Shown: in pieces, positions 44,790 through 56,669 of the stretch
Numbering within the stretch: the stretch's first letter is position 1
Layout: the number at the start of each line of letters is the position of its first letter
Origin: Hirundichthys speculiger
Taxonomy: Eukaryota; Chordata; Actinopteri; Beloniformes; Exocoetidae
Reading direction: 5' to 3'
Length of the DNA stretch: 64,000 nucleotides
Assembly: GCA_018398805.1 (NCBI GenBank)
Contig: JAGFBZ010000906.1
Location: 2,065,001-2,129,000 of the forward strand
Notes under the pieces: generated by a model
Told to the model about the DNA's origin: nothing
Database searches by the model: none
What the model saw: only the letters and a program-made list of their open reading frames with translations
Position numbers and translations under genes: made by a program

Positions 44790-46712
44790 AGCCTTAAGCC
44801 ACTTCCATCTCGACTGCTACTGAAAGAGGGTTTCTTCAGATCCAGGTGATGTCCTACCTGGAACCTATCAGGTGTCACAACTTCTCCCAGCTGGTTCGGT
44901 CTCCGGAGCCAAAGAGGAGCACAAATGCATGAGGGACATAAACCACCGAGGAGGAGGGCAGCTGATGGCGTATCCTGCTGCCACGTGTTATTTGTTTACA
45001 GGAAGGTGCCACTTGGCTGTGTGTGTGCGTGTGCGTGTGCATGTGTGCGTGTGCGCTGCTGAGCGCCATGCGTCTGGACGGAGAGGAGCGAGGGACGCCT
45101 TCACTCCTAATGACTATTGAGTGTGTCTCGCAGGATGACAGCCTGATGAGAGCACCTGGCTGACACTTGGCTCGGTCCCACACCGCCTCCCCCACATTGC
45201 AGGATTTGTTCATAATTATGTGTATGCATGTGCGGCTCTCGGTGAATAGCCATGAATCAAAAGGTCAGGTGATCCGCCGCCTAATTGTCATGTTTAAGTC
45301 TGTTTAAAAGAAGCGATGGAAAATTCCAGGCCTCGGGAGTCACGCACTCAGGACACAGGACCCTTTTTTTGTTTTGTCATGCAAGAGGGGGGAAAAAAGG
45401 TAACGGCCCATGCTAACATCGTTTTATTGCTTTTTATGTCAGGCACGGAGAAGAAAAACAACATTTGGCTGTGAGTTAGTCAGTGATTTATGTTATAATT
45501 TATACAAGTATGAGCAGTCAGTCTATATTTACGGTCTGAAAATGTCACGATTATTCCTCAAAGAGAAACGTGTGCCCAAATCAAAAGTTTAATTTAGTGA
45601 TTATATAGCTCAAACCTTGACGAATCCAGTCTTTTTTTAACAGACATGTACAGATGCATTTGTGAGGAGAGCTATAAGAGATTAAAAATGTAATTGGACT
45701 TCACCCGTGCAGGGGCAGCGTGCGGTTTTGTTTGTTCCGGGCTTATTCCAGTAATCATACTTGTCGCAGGCTCTCTCCAGCGTCACAGCGCGGCTGAGAC
45801 ACCTCACAATTACTTATCTGCATTTTGTTGAGACGTTTATAATTCCCACAACCTAATACAGGAGCGAGGACTCAAATTACAGGCTTTGAGTTACACGGTG
45901 AGAACTTATTTATTGTGGCACCTTCTCTTTCTTTGCCGGTGTCAGTCGACTACAAAACCTAATTAGTGCTTTCAGCTCGACACCCATTAGCTGAAACCCG
46001 ATACTTGGCCTGGTGGGGGGAAAATAATTATGACATTCCTCTTATAAATCATTGGTTATATCCCCGAACCCTTTCAATGGAAATATGATTTCCCCACTAC
46101 AAATTGTCCGACCTGTTTTATGTTCTCCAACACATAATTAAAGCCGTGGTGTGCGAGGGGAAGTAATTTTGTTCAAAGGCTCTTGGCAGCAGCGACGCTC
46201 TGTCTTTGCTGCTTGTTTAGAGAGCAGCTACTGGCGAACCTGGACACGAGAGCCGTGTAACGGATTAGGAACAACAGCGGCAACATGTGTAGTAACCCGC
46301 ATCTGTCAGGCCGCCGGGAGACGTGGGAAATGAAATACATGACGGCGTGGAAGTAGGGGATCTTTCGGGGTCATCGGATACAGCGAAGGGGGCCGCTGGC
46401 GAAACCGGTTTCTGACTTGGAGAAAAAATGCTTTTGGGCTGCAGGAGCCAAACGGGACTGTCTCCAAAACCACGATACAGCCGTGCATGATGAGCTCAGC
46501 CCTGCTGACTGAATGACAAGGGGGAAAAAATGTCCAAGGGTGGATTTACGTATGCTTCACCTGGATTAGCGCAGCTGAAAGTGCGTTGTTGCACAGGGAT
46601 GATACCGAACATGAGTCCCCACATCACCCCTCTTATTGTTTTAGGAGACCAGACTAATCTCCTTCATACTAATAATCCACCTGAAGGAGGAGCATTGCAT
46701 TGTGGTGTTTTT
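44790..46712. other. Intergenic-like sequence, no gene seen
   Basis: An alternating GT/GC stretch lies at 45018-45056. 45700-46140 is complex sequence without repeats, rich in AATTA-type motifs. No exon, RNA gene or transposon end recognised. Confidence 0.4.
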
Positions 46713-47562
46713 ATCTGTGCCAGTGGTGCGCAAACTGTGGTACGTGTACCACCCAGCGTTGCCAGGTGGGAAATGTAGGATTATCGTACCAGAGACTCAA
46801 AATTATCGTATTTTGAGAGAAATTATCGTACATCTGTCATAACAAAAATAACAAGCCCAATGATGTGCTATAGTCAAATTTAATCGCTCTAGTGTTAAAT
46901 AGCGGCGCAAGCTGACCACTCAGCCCATTCAGCCTATCATGCTAGTTGTTCTGAGACAAACATTCGTATCTCCCGCTCAGCAAAGCACGATTGGCTGGAA
47001 ACATGGCACATGGGAACAGATGCCTTCAGGGTAAAAAAAAAAAAAACTCTCCAGCTGACAGTTGCGGCCGGCAATAATTTGAAATAGTCAAATTATCGTA
47101 CATTTGGCCTTTTTTTTGAATTATTGATCATACATCGTACAAAGGGCCAAATTATCGTACAAATACGATAATTATTGTACACCTGGCAACGCTGGTACCA
47201 CCAGTGGTACACGAGCGCTCTTTGGCGGTACGCGGGGGATTGTCATGACTTTCCACATTTTTTCCACATTTTCACTTCAGAAACATACAATGCATTATAA
47301 ATACATTTCAAACAAATGTGTAGCTTGAGATAATTAAAATTGTGTCTTTAAAACAAATATTTGTTGCATATTCAGTTGCGGCGCAACAGTTGTAAATTCA
47401 GTAAAGTAACAATTCAGGTAACGATAAATAACCACAATAAGGAGTAATAAACATCTCTCCTGTGTATTCAAAGCTAATTGAGAAGGCATATATGGCTATA
47501 TTTTAAAATTGGTCATCATGGTGGTACTCAGTATCAAAAGTTTGAGAACCACTGATCTATGC
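46713..47562. mobile_element. hAT MITE (family of 1682-1955) split by a nested element
   Basis: The outer element 46721-47554 has the same ends and interior as 1682-1955 (CAGTGGTGCGCAAACTGTGG ... TTTGAGAACCACTG; shared GAAGGCATATATGGCTATAT). Flanking ATCTGTGC and ATCTATGC differ at one base. It is interrupted after 33 bases by the element at 46754-47194. Confidence 0.92.
46746..47202. mobile_element. Nested hAT-like MITE, 441 bp, perfect 8-bp target duplication
   Basis: The element 46754-47194 has inverted ends CAGCGTTGCCAGGT and ACCTGGCAACGCTG, exact over 14 bases, and is flanked by identical GTACCACC (46746-46753 and 47195-47202) copied from the outer element. ATTATCGTAC recurs several times in both subterminal regions (for example 46771, 46801, 47092, 47149). 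Non-coding. Confidence 0.93.
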
Positions 47563-48175
47563 CCTTCCAGCCAGGGAGAGGTGCATGTGTGTGTGTGCTT
47601 GCATGTGTGCATGTGTGCGTGTGTGCTCTGGATATATGTAAGAGGAAGCAACAGCCTGCACCTACGTCACTCAGCCAAATACATGTCTATCTGAGTGTCT
47701 TTCAGAGGTCATAGGGCAAATCTTCTGGTAATCTACTAATCCAATTGGCCTGTCGTATTCACATGATCTTAAAGGCTGCAGCGCAGAGATCTTCTGTCCA
47801 GACAACCACACACACACAAGCACACACACAAGCTTACATACATACTGTATCATGTGGAGAGGCATCCATACGTGCGCTCAAGTCTCCGTCCACACCATTT
47901 TCCCTGTGAGCGTTTGACTCTGTTTGGTCTGTTTGAGTCCACTTAGACTCAAAGCAGATTAGTGAAGGTGACTCTTCAGGGGAATCCCACGACATAATTA
48001 GAGAATTTATAAACCAATTATAGCCACATTCAAAAGGCCCTATTCTGCGGCTATTATTAACCTTGTGTGATGGGCTGGGTGGGGGCCCGCTGATCTACGT
48101 GCGCGCACTTCCCATGAAACATATAATTGTAGATGTGCAGAGAAGGGACACACTGAGGGTTTGGGGTGTGAAGAA

Positions 48176-48177
<2 letters not shown>
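47563..48177. other. Unique-looking sequence, no gene seen
   Basis: GT-rich patches near 47583-47625 and CA-rich near 47808-47831. Nothing else recognised. Confidence 0.45.

Positions 48178-48260
<83 letters not shown>
48178..48260. repeat. Poly-A followed by (AT)n
   Basis: Near-pure A from about 48178 to 48206, then about 54 bases of alternating AT ending at the hAT-like element. Confidence 0.9.
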
Positions 48261-48265
<5 letters not shown>

Positions 48266-49447
48266 ATGGGCAATGATTCAAATTTTTAATCGCGATTAAT
48301 CGCACGATTTCCCTGATTAATCACGATTAATCACATTGTATACGGAATATCAACTAATGAATTCAAAAGTAGTTTAAAAATCACTTTTTTTTTTATGTTT
48401 TGCTGCCATATGAACTAAAGTGCCATAACATTTGTTGTTCAAACACTTTTAACATCAGCACTTCCCAGTAACACATATTTACTGTAAATCTCATCATTAA
48501 AAATGTCAAATAAAATAAAGCATATTGCCATTGCCAGGGCATTAATGTCATCCTGTTTTTTTATGAATAATAAAAAAAGTCCTAACAATCTAGAGGCCAC
48601 AATCATAACATTAAAACAGGTAATTTCTGAGGTAACAGCAATACAATACAACTTTATTTGTATAGCACATTTAAATAACCACAGGGGTAGCCAAAGTGCT
48701 ACTTTGCAGAAACTTTTAACGGGGAGTTCAACTTGGCAGTTGTTATAAATAACATTGTTTCTGTTGAATCGTCCCCTGGGAGAACTTTAAAATGAAAATG
48801 TCCATGTTAAAGCTCAGTAACTTTATCAATCCATAATTATCTGTGTATCATTTGTTTTTTTTCCATCTTCAATTGTCAATCAAAAATTTTAAAAATTAAA
48901 AAGGATCTTTTTATTTTTTTCTGTTTTTTAATCTAACACAAAAAAATGCCTGTTTTTTTTAATATTTCAATTTTAGCAAACACACCACGTCTATATTGTC
49001 TGGTTTACGTGACCCAGAAATGGCTTTGTTTTATAATCAAGGAATAGACTTTCTGTTGTCATTACACATCTGTGCCACTAGATGGAGCCGCACTGCAGTA
49101 ACCAGCTAGAGAACAGCAGGACAGTGAACACATGGAGCAGATCTGATGTAACATGGAGGAATGACGCGATCGTCTTGAACAAAGGGGTTTAAAAGTTTTT
49201 TTTTCAGACCGAATTGTTAATATTGCTACCTGGGTTGCTACCCGACCTGTAAAGTTCACGGATTTTTACCGTTCTCCATGTCTGTTTTAGCTTTTCCACA
49301 TGTTTACCAGCCAATTATCTTCCGGTTCCGCAGCAGTCAGTGACAGACTTTTCAAAACAAAACCACGTGAGCAACATGTGTTAACGCGCAATAAAATAAA
49401 TGTCGGCGTTACTAAATTAATGCCTTAACGCGATAATAGCAACCCTA
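48266..49447. mobile_element. hAT-like element of the ATCGCGATTAATCGC family
   Basis: The left part carries TTTTTAATCGCGATTAATCG and two further GATTAATC motifs. The right part carries TGTTAACGCGCAATAAAA and ends CCTTAACGCGATAATAGC. These subterminal motifs are those of a widespread fish hAT family also seen at 51739-52540. The termini themselves are degraded and no clean duplication remains. A LINE-type tail is nested at about 48636-48700. No transposase fragment is recognised. Confidence 0.65.
48636..48700 (-). mobile_element. LINE-type 3-prime tail fragment
   Basis: AATACAATACAACTTTATTT then GTATAGCACATTTAAA and AGCCAAAGTGCT follow the order of a common fish LINE-end repeat. Short and truncated. 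Confidence 0.55.
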
Positions 49448-49452
49448 ATATA

Positions 49453-49810
49453 TACAGTCATGGAAAAACCACCCTTGTTTTCTTCAGTTTCTTGTTCATT
49501 TTAATCCCTGGTACAACTAAAGGTACATTTGTTTGGACAAACATAACGATAACCACAAAGATTGCTCATAAGAGTTTTATTTAAGAGCTGATATTTTACC
49601 ATTTTCCATGGTTTTCTTGATTATAACCTAAATCACTTAAGTTTTTACATCAATAGCTATGGCGTTGTACTGCCAAAAACACTGCTTTTATGCATTCAGT
49701 GTTTTCTTTTCTGTCTGTTTTAGTCACATGATAACGTTTAGTGGTACCAGGTATTAAAATGAACAAGAAAGTGAAGAAAAAATGGTCTAATAATTTTTTC
49801 CATGACTGTA
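49453..49810 (-). mobile_element. Tc1-type MITE, copy 1
   Basis: TA (49453-49454), then CAGTCATGGAAAAA, and at the other end TTTTTTCCATGACTG followed by TA (49809-49810). Relative to 61261-61630 the whole element is inverted; the left end has lost the ATTATTAGA part of the inverted repeat. Non-coding. Confidence 0.9.
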
Positions 49811-50151
49811 TATTTGACAATATATCGCGATTTTCGGCCGCCCAATATAATATCAATTTTTCAGCTCCTAATATCGATATCGTCAGTATGTTGTAATGGT
49901 TTCCTAAATGTGCAAAAACACTAATAATAAACAATAAATAGGTTGTTTTGAAGCAAATAGTTTTGACTCAATTTGTCCTCTGAATGATCAATATCATCTG
50001 AAGAACATATACAGCAACTTGATTTTTCATCTCTACTTTTAATTTTGATATTAACTGGGTAGAATATCGCAATATATTGATAATATGATATTGTGACCCA
50101 AGTATCATGATACATATCGTATTGCGAGGTCCTTGCCAATATTCACCCCTA
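49811..50151 (-). mobile_element. hAT-like MITE, family member C, truncated
   Basis: Reverse-complement relative of 15225-15599 and 31361-31759, ending CCAATATTCACCCCTA. Its other terminus (about 30 bases) is missing next to the Tc1-type MITE, so the MITE either inserted into it or marks a deletion junction. Confidence 0.85.
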
Positions 50152-51661
50152 CTAAGGGTGAACTGAAATGCAACATGTCTTGTTTGATAAACACTCTGTT
50201 GGACTATTAAAGAAAATTACATGCTTTTATTTTAATATTTTCCACGAAAACATTAGCACAGCCAGCGACATCACAGCTGGAAAAAAAAAATCTCAAATAT
50301 AGCCGGATGATGGTTATTTCTTTAAAGTTTGGCCGGCCCCCACGACTTCCTACGCGCGCTCCCGTGCCATACCGTACGGCACGTATGGACTACATGTGGT
50401 TCCCATGCAAACATAAGATAACAACCACATCAGGGCTGGTGGGCTACTTCAAATGTGTGTCATTCTCTGGTGAGCTGAGGCTTAGGAGGGAACTGGATCC
50501 CATTTCCCAGGCAAAAGCAGGACCCGAGGGCAGTGTGTGGAAACTGAACTAATTGCAGGATATTGGTCCTTGGATGATTAGAGGAGGTCATGGAATTCCT
50601 GGTCTGTGATGCAAGCAGACCAAGGTGAGACTAATGACAGATGCTCTTTTTTTCTTTTTACGTCCTCAGATAAGTCTGTATCCTCCAGTGGAGGCCTGCA
50701 GCTCCATGAGAAGGAGGGGAGGCCTCGTAGGGGTGATGTTATGGAGAGCTTTGGTGTCAGAATCAATACATTTACAGTTATTTAAACTGATGGTATTCGT
50801 CTCAGCATCCAAACCAAAGGCTCCGGTATTAGAGACACATGCCATTTAAAATCGGGAGTATTTCTAAAGTACTCATTTTAAAGATGTATGTCTAAATCAA
50901 TTACAGAAGACTCTACAAGAGCTACTTTGCTTCGAGTCTGAGAATATGGAGCTTTGCGTGTCTTTACATCAACTGAGCTTCAGCCATTGTCATACAAAAG
51001 CAGCCTATTACTTTAATTGCTAATTGTATTATAGGTTGTCTGCACCCTCCATTGTTAGTGGGTCTTTTTTTTCCCTCCCTTTGTTCGGTTTTGGAGCGCC
51101 ACAGACACTGTTGCATGAAGTCTCCTGATATGATGTAATTAGTTCAAGATCTGCCACTTTTATCATAAAACAGTTATTTGAGCTGAATGCAGTCGTGGTG
51201 TACAATAACCATAATTGTTTCCAGTCAACTGATTCAAAACCAGATGGATGAAACAAACAGAACAATTTCAGTATTTACTCAGCATTTCCTGTTTGTTTGA
51301 TTCTCTTCCTTTTGTTCTGGCTTTAAGTGTTTATCTTAAGGATCTTATACTCTATCAACTACATTTTGATCAGCATCTATTGCTATTAATGCTTTAGTCA
51401 CAGAGAAAATGTCACAGAATCATTGTGCATTAATTTTGATTTAAGATTTTAAAATAAAATGAAATAAAGTCTGTATATCTCTCTCTCACAGGATTGTCTG
51501 ATTATGGAAAACGATCATAATCCCATATATTTTGTTCAACACTAAATTAACGATTGATTTCAAAGACTTTTTCCACTGACTTTTGAAGCATGTTAAATTT
51601 ATCATACCTGACCAAAAAAATGGGAAAAAAAAGGGTTTGAATTTTTTTGATAGAATGATAG

Positions 51662-51664
<3 letters not shown>
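50152..51664. other. Unique-looking sequence, no gene seen
   Basis: No transposon ends or exon recognised between the hAT-like remnant and the (AT)n array. Confidence 0.4.

Positions 51665-51739
<75 letters not shown>
51665..51739. repeat. (AT)n array, left of hAT element
   Basis: 75 bases of alternating AT, interrupted at 51739 by a hAT terminus. A matching array resumes at 52541. Confidence 0.95.
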
Positions 51740-51742
<3 letters not shown>

Positions 51743-51872
51743 CTGTCAAAGTTAACGCATTCAAATTCTGTTTAACGTCACTTTTTTTTTTACGCAAGAT
51801 TAACGCACACACTTTTCTGTAAATATGACCCTCAGCCAATAAGTGTATTTACAGTCAACGTGTGGGACAGAC

Positions 51873-52034
51873 ATGGTGACAGAAAAGGTTCTTATGAACG
51901 CCAAGTTTAGCTTAAAGGTGCTGTCCGGTGGGGCTGTTAACAAGAAAAAGGTTATTTGTATTTGTTGTCCGCGTGTATTAAGTTACCACCACAGGACGCG
52001 GTAAAGTTAGTTTTCACATCCGATGTTCGCTTGT
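51873..52034 (+). pseudogene. hAT transposase N-terminal BED zinc-finger fragment
   Basis: From ATG at 51873 the frame reads MVTEKVLMNAKFSL..., then VNKKKVICICCPRVLSYHHR, placing a C-x-x-C pair and S-Y-H-x-x-T as in BED fingers of hAT transposases. It meets TAA near 52001. One frame over, the DNA continues KVSFHIRCS, which fits the S-x-L-x-(Y/F)-H-L-R segment that completes the finger. So the finger is present but frameshifted. The catalytic and dimerisation domains are gone; the element is non-autonomous. Confidence 0.65.
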
Positions 52035-52372
52035 TTTTTTTCTCTTTAAACTTTATTAGCGTCATGAAAACGGCACCGATTTCATCCAGGTTGGTATCAT
52101 TTTGTAGATATAAGTATGCCAGACATTTCACAAGTGTCATCAACCCTCCAAGCTCAGTGAGTGTGGCGAAAACTCTAAGGAACAACGCATTGAATGTCCT
52201 TCTGAATACCTTGCTGCTGCCGTGGAGTTTAGGGACCATCAGCAAATTACTGCGGTCAAGCAGCAGCTCCGACAAAATACACAAAGAAACTGATGAATTA
52301 AGCCTCCAAAAAGTACGGCAGCATTAGTGGACTTCCGGTTTTAAAACTAAAGGCTTAAAAAAAAAAAAAAAA

Positions 52373-52432
52373 GCAGATCCCCGTGACCCTGTATAGGACA
52401 AAATGGGTATAGATGATGGATGGATAAACAGA
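52373..52432 (+). mobile_element. SINE tail fragment
   Basis: AGCAGATCCCCGTGACCCTG, then AAAATGGGTATAGATGATGG and ATGGAT: the last part of the SINE family at 31849-32171, nested in the hAT element. Confidence 0.8.
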
Positions 52433-52537
52433 ACATTAACAAAAAACTATTTGTGCGATTAATCGCGATTTATCGCAATTTAACTATGAAAATCTTTCGA
52501 TTAATTCGCGATTTAAAAATGTTAATCGACTGACAGC

Positions 52538-52540
<3 letters not shown>

Positions 52541-52617
<77 letters not shown>
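52541..52617. repeat. (TA)n array, right of hAT element
   Basis: 77 bases of alternating TA, the continuation of the array at 51665-51739. Confidence 0.95.
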
Positions 52618-52620
<3 letters not shown>

Positions 52621-52800
52621 TTGTTGTCTTTGCTTACATTGGACATAAACAGCACATACAGAAAGGAAAATAAATCAATTACAAGGTAAATTGTGCAATT
52701 TGATCTCTTTTTTTTTTTCACATGCACTTTGATTTTCAAACAAAGCTCTTCCAAGCCTACTTGAGGAAGGCCAGCTATTACACCATTCAAGTAAGCAAAC

Positions 52801-53020
52801 CTTAGTTAAGGACTCTTCTTCTTTTCCTTTCAGCTGCTCCCTTCAGGGGTCGCCACAGCGAATCATCCGCCTCCATCTGACCCCGTCCTCTGTGTCCTCT
52901 GCTCTCACACCGACTAACTTCATGTCCTCTTTCACTGCATCCATAAATCTCCTCTTTGCTCTTCCTCTGGACCTCCTGCCCGGCAGTTCCAACCTCATCA
53001 TCCTCCTGCTGATATAAAAA
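52801..53020. repeat. Teleost interspersed repeat, unclassified
   Basis: TTCCTTTCAGCTGCTCCC, then AGGGGTCGCCACAGCGAATC, ATCCGCCTCCATCTG and CATAAATCTCCTCTTTG appear in the order of a repeat that is very common in fish genomes by recollection. Probably LINE-derived; class not certain. Confidence 0.6.
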
Positions 53021-56000
53021 TATTAAATTACCATAACAGCATTAAATGAACCAGGAAGACTTTACTGTCCTCGGTTCGTCTTTCTGCACACTTTCACATT
53101 GAGAGTAATGCTGTCTGTCAGCGTAAACCAGTGTCCGTTATCGTAATACGTAGTTTATGTACCATCCGTAAAAGTATCAGCTGGAAAAATCAGAAAAATC
53201 CAAGGCCTGTTTTATTTGTGCTGGTAACACATTGCCAGTATAGATTATTTGTAAAATTTTTTATGTTTGTCTTAAGAAGCACATCTTGATTGTCAACGCC
53301 CCCCCCCCCTTTCAGTCAAAACTGACTACTCTCATCTTATTGCCATGAACGTTTCACACAGACACACGTCCTACGACCAAGCGCCGACATCAAGAAAAAC
53401 AGATTATGCGCATACTGAAGTCTGTATTCTGAAATACAACAGCAGAGGCTGCGACTCGCAATTCAGTTAATAATACAGAAAACTCCATTGCTAGTTGTTG
53501 CACAGGCAACAAGTGGTAATCATTTTTTTTTTTTCCTTTTGTATGATTCAGCTGGCTTAAACGCTCCGCTCAGTTGTTTGGGTCCAGAAATGTTGGCCAT
53601 TCTGGACAGAAGGCATTTTGGAACCAGTGAATTGTTGAAGTCCCTCTGGGCTGACACCAACCCTTTGATTCCTGTGTCTGCGTTTACCCGTCGCCTTTGT
53701 TTGCAGTGTTTGTTTGATGTTACTTTAGCAGAAAGAGACAGACACCATTGAGTAGTGGGAGTGCTGTTCTGCGGCGTGCCATTCACGCCTGCTGTAGAGC
53801 GCTCAGAGTCAAACACAACGAGGCTTGGCCATTGTTTACCAGTGGAACTAATCACCCTCATGGCACCTCCATAAATCCCCCTCCCTCTTGACAGTGATTG
53901 GAGTGTACCTATGTGTGACCGTGGACAATACAAATGTGCCAAAGGCAAATAGAATAGGGGTGCACTGAGGCAATATTTAGCTTGGCCAGATGGCCAGTTG
54001 CATGCACCAGGCTTCTTGGCCCTCCACATCTGCTCCTTGTGATGTGCCAGCAGACTGTCTTCGCTTTACTTTGTAGGGTTTGTTCCACCTTGTAATGATG
54101 CCTCCCGACTTCAACTCGTCTCTTGGAAGGATCCCTTCCCTAACCACCGCGCAGTCCACTGTTTTAACTCCCGTAGCAGCAGGATGCGAGTGTTTTGAGA
54201 GACATTTAGGTGTGGGCCCCAGTCAAAACTCCTCTAATTTCTTTATTTCCTCGTCCTGGAAGATGATCAGATTCCGACTTGCGGTGTGGTCTGGTTGCAT
54301 CACAGAAGCTTGCTTTCGCAGCTGTTTAATATAAATTCTCTTCAAATATTCTTTGTCCAGATGGTTTATTTTTACAAACAATACACGGGGCTGCATTCCT
54401 GCAGAGCCCCATCCCCACCCCTTTACTGTCTAACTAGACAGCTCCTCCTCAGAAGAGAAGAAAGACGAGGAGAGTGTGCACAGATGGTCCAGTGGCACCG
54501 CTGTCATACAAACAGGCTTCAATAAAAAAGATATACACGCATGTAATGGTATGAATACATAAGTCATTCATTTCCAGAGGACACTCGCAACATACTTGCT
54601 CGTGCACGAGCAGCCAGATGTGTTCAGAAGAGGAAAAAAAACAACAAAAAAAAGTATTTATATGGATTTTGGATTCTCATATGTTTGTTTTAATTTAATA
54701 TCCATCTCTCATTGATCAGAAGGTCTCTCAATGATTTCCAGATGGGTTGCACTTGGACTGCTTGGACTGCACATCCTCACTGCAGCCAGACACACTCAGC
54801 CTAAAAAGGGCTTTTCACATCAATTACATGTAATGTTTATTTCACCATGTCATTTACATTATCATTCATGAAGAAAAACTGCGTTGATTAGTGAGCAGAA
54901 CAATCGAAAAGGCGCCATGAGAGGTGGATTAATACCTTTGACAATTAACTTTTAAGTGATATATTATATTCAGACCTTGGGATGTACTCACTGTCATGAC
55001 CTTAAAACCATTCATCCAGTTGTTTGTTAAACTGCAGAAGTGTATGACTGTAACTTCTCAATGCTTATTTTGCTTGTGTGAAATCTGAAATTAGCTGAGA
55101 AACGAAGTACAACGTCCCACGACTGATGACTGAGTATCACAGAAAGGAGTAGTGAGGTTTTCTGACAGCTGTAGATCTCTTCCTCGTCTAGTTAAAACAA
55201 TGCGTTTCCAGCAGGTGGTGGATGCGGCAGCGTTGGCTACCGTAAAGGAGCAAGCACATATGATACAAGTAGCTATCTCAGGTGCGTGAATGACAGTTGG
55301 AGGGGAAGTTACACCAGAATGGTTCGGGTTTGCCTCTAGAGATTCAAGAGACAATATTGTGAATTCCACTGCTGAAACGAACACCCATGTTAGTCAGGGC
55401 CGTTTCTGCAGTGTAGGGTCTACGCCGACCCCCACCTTTATCTGTCCCCGGGCCTTACTGCCACATCCACTGCACATCCTCTGTTCCCTTCCGGCCCCCG
55501 AGCTCTGAAGCCTCACAAAGAAGCCCTAACAAGAGAGAAGAAAGAGCCAGTGCCACTTGGACGGGATTACATCCTAAGTAAGATTCTTTAGTCCTCTTGG
55601 CCAGCCGCCCCTTAACCCTCCCCTTGCCTGATTAGAAAGTGAGCAGGGAAAGGCTGGCTGGACAGAGAAAAAGGGTCCACACATGTCCAATGAAGTGTTG
55701 CGCTGTTGTATGGAGTACACTTGCTGAGTGTCCTGTCAGTCTCGTCTTATCTGAAATCCCACCAGTGAAGCAATTGTGATGTACATGACTGGTTTTAAAG
55801 TGAATGTGTGCGCTTAAAGACAGTAGCCACTTGAGTGCGATTACAGCAGCCAAATATATTTGATTCTAATTTAAATTGTGGATCCTTTTTCCGGCAGATG
55901 CATGCTACTATCAACGACTGTATGTAGAAATGGACAGAGTATCCAGTCACGTGACCCACAGGTTTGTAAGGAGAGCTTTTGAGGCCCGTTTTCCCTCGAG

Positions 56001-56322
56001 CTGTGCTGCGCGATGTTGCAGAAAGGTGGGACCAGTAGCACCGAGAAGCCAACTGGAACACGGCCAGCAGTTAGATGTTTTTCTAGCCTCTTCCAACCCA
56101 GTTCATGTTACTTTATATTAATATCTTTCCCATTTTTTTTTTTCCCCAAACATCCTTGTTTCAAGTGTAGTGTGAACGAAACAAGCACTGCTGGTCCAAG
56201 CCCCAGCGAGACGTGAGGCCCCAGGACAGAGGTCTGTGGCTCAGGGAGAAAAGACTCGGGCCCACCATGGGCTTCACTGCAGAGGGACCGGGCCAGGACG
56301 CTGCATAATCCTGCTTGGAAAA
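53021..56322. other. Intergenic-like sequence, no gene seen
   Basis: C10 at 53299-53308 and a T-run at 53523-53534. 53810-54020 is complex, repeat-free sequence. A perfect 16-base palindrome TGCTCGTGCACGAGCA lies at 54597-54612. The 169-codon minus frame (54029-53520) has no domain and ends in a Lys run from poly-T. No exon recognised. Confidence 0.4.
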
Positions 56323-56472
56323 GTCCTGAAAGGATTTTCCAGCTGACAGCCAAGCAGCGCTGTCGGCCCAAAGCACAGGATCAGAGCCTGGCTCGGCTGA
56401 TGGAGCTCCAGGTTTTCGCTCGGCAGAAGAAGCCAAGCGACCCGAGCTGCTCAAGGAAAATCCTTTCAGGAC
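56323..56472. repeat. 18-bp perfect inverted repeat with 114-base spacer
   Basis: GTCCTGAAAGGATTTTCC at 56323-56340 is exactly complementary to 56455-56472. The spacer is G+C-rich and includes AGCTGACAGCCAAGCAGCGC. It could be a small foldback structure or unrecognised MITE ends; no duplication seen. Confidence 0.8.
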
Positions 56473-56669
56473 TCGTCTAATTTAAGTTATGCCGGGACCT
56501 GTAGTGTATCATCCTGGTATCAGGACCTCCGCTCTCAAATATTGTTTCAGTGGTGACAGGAAATGACTGCCGCGGTTAGCGCGGCTAAGCTAAGCTTCGT
56601 CCTCAGGTTCTTTCAGACCAACCACAGCCAGTTACAGTGGTCTGATAGTACAATACACACAAGCACAAA

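Larger units (their letters stand above)
51739..52540 (+). mobile_element. hAT element inside an (AT)n array
   Basis: The ends AGGGCTGTCAAAGTTAAC and GTTAATCGACTGACAGCCCT form an inverted repeat (AGGGCTGTCA exact). Subterminal GTGCGATTAATCGCGATTTA is the family motif shared with 48266-49447. The flanks are (AT)n on both sides, so the 8-bp duplication would be TATATATA and cannot be told from the array. It contains a BED-finger remnant at 51873 and a nested SINE tail at 52373. Confidence 0.88.

Noticed and set aside
53520..54029. 169-codon minus-strand open frame
   Set aside because: No known domain, no splice context, ends in a Lys run encoded by poly-T; fits chance.
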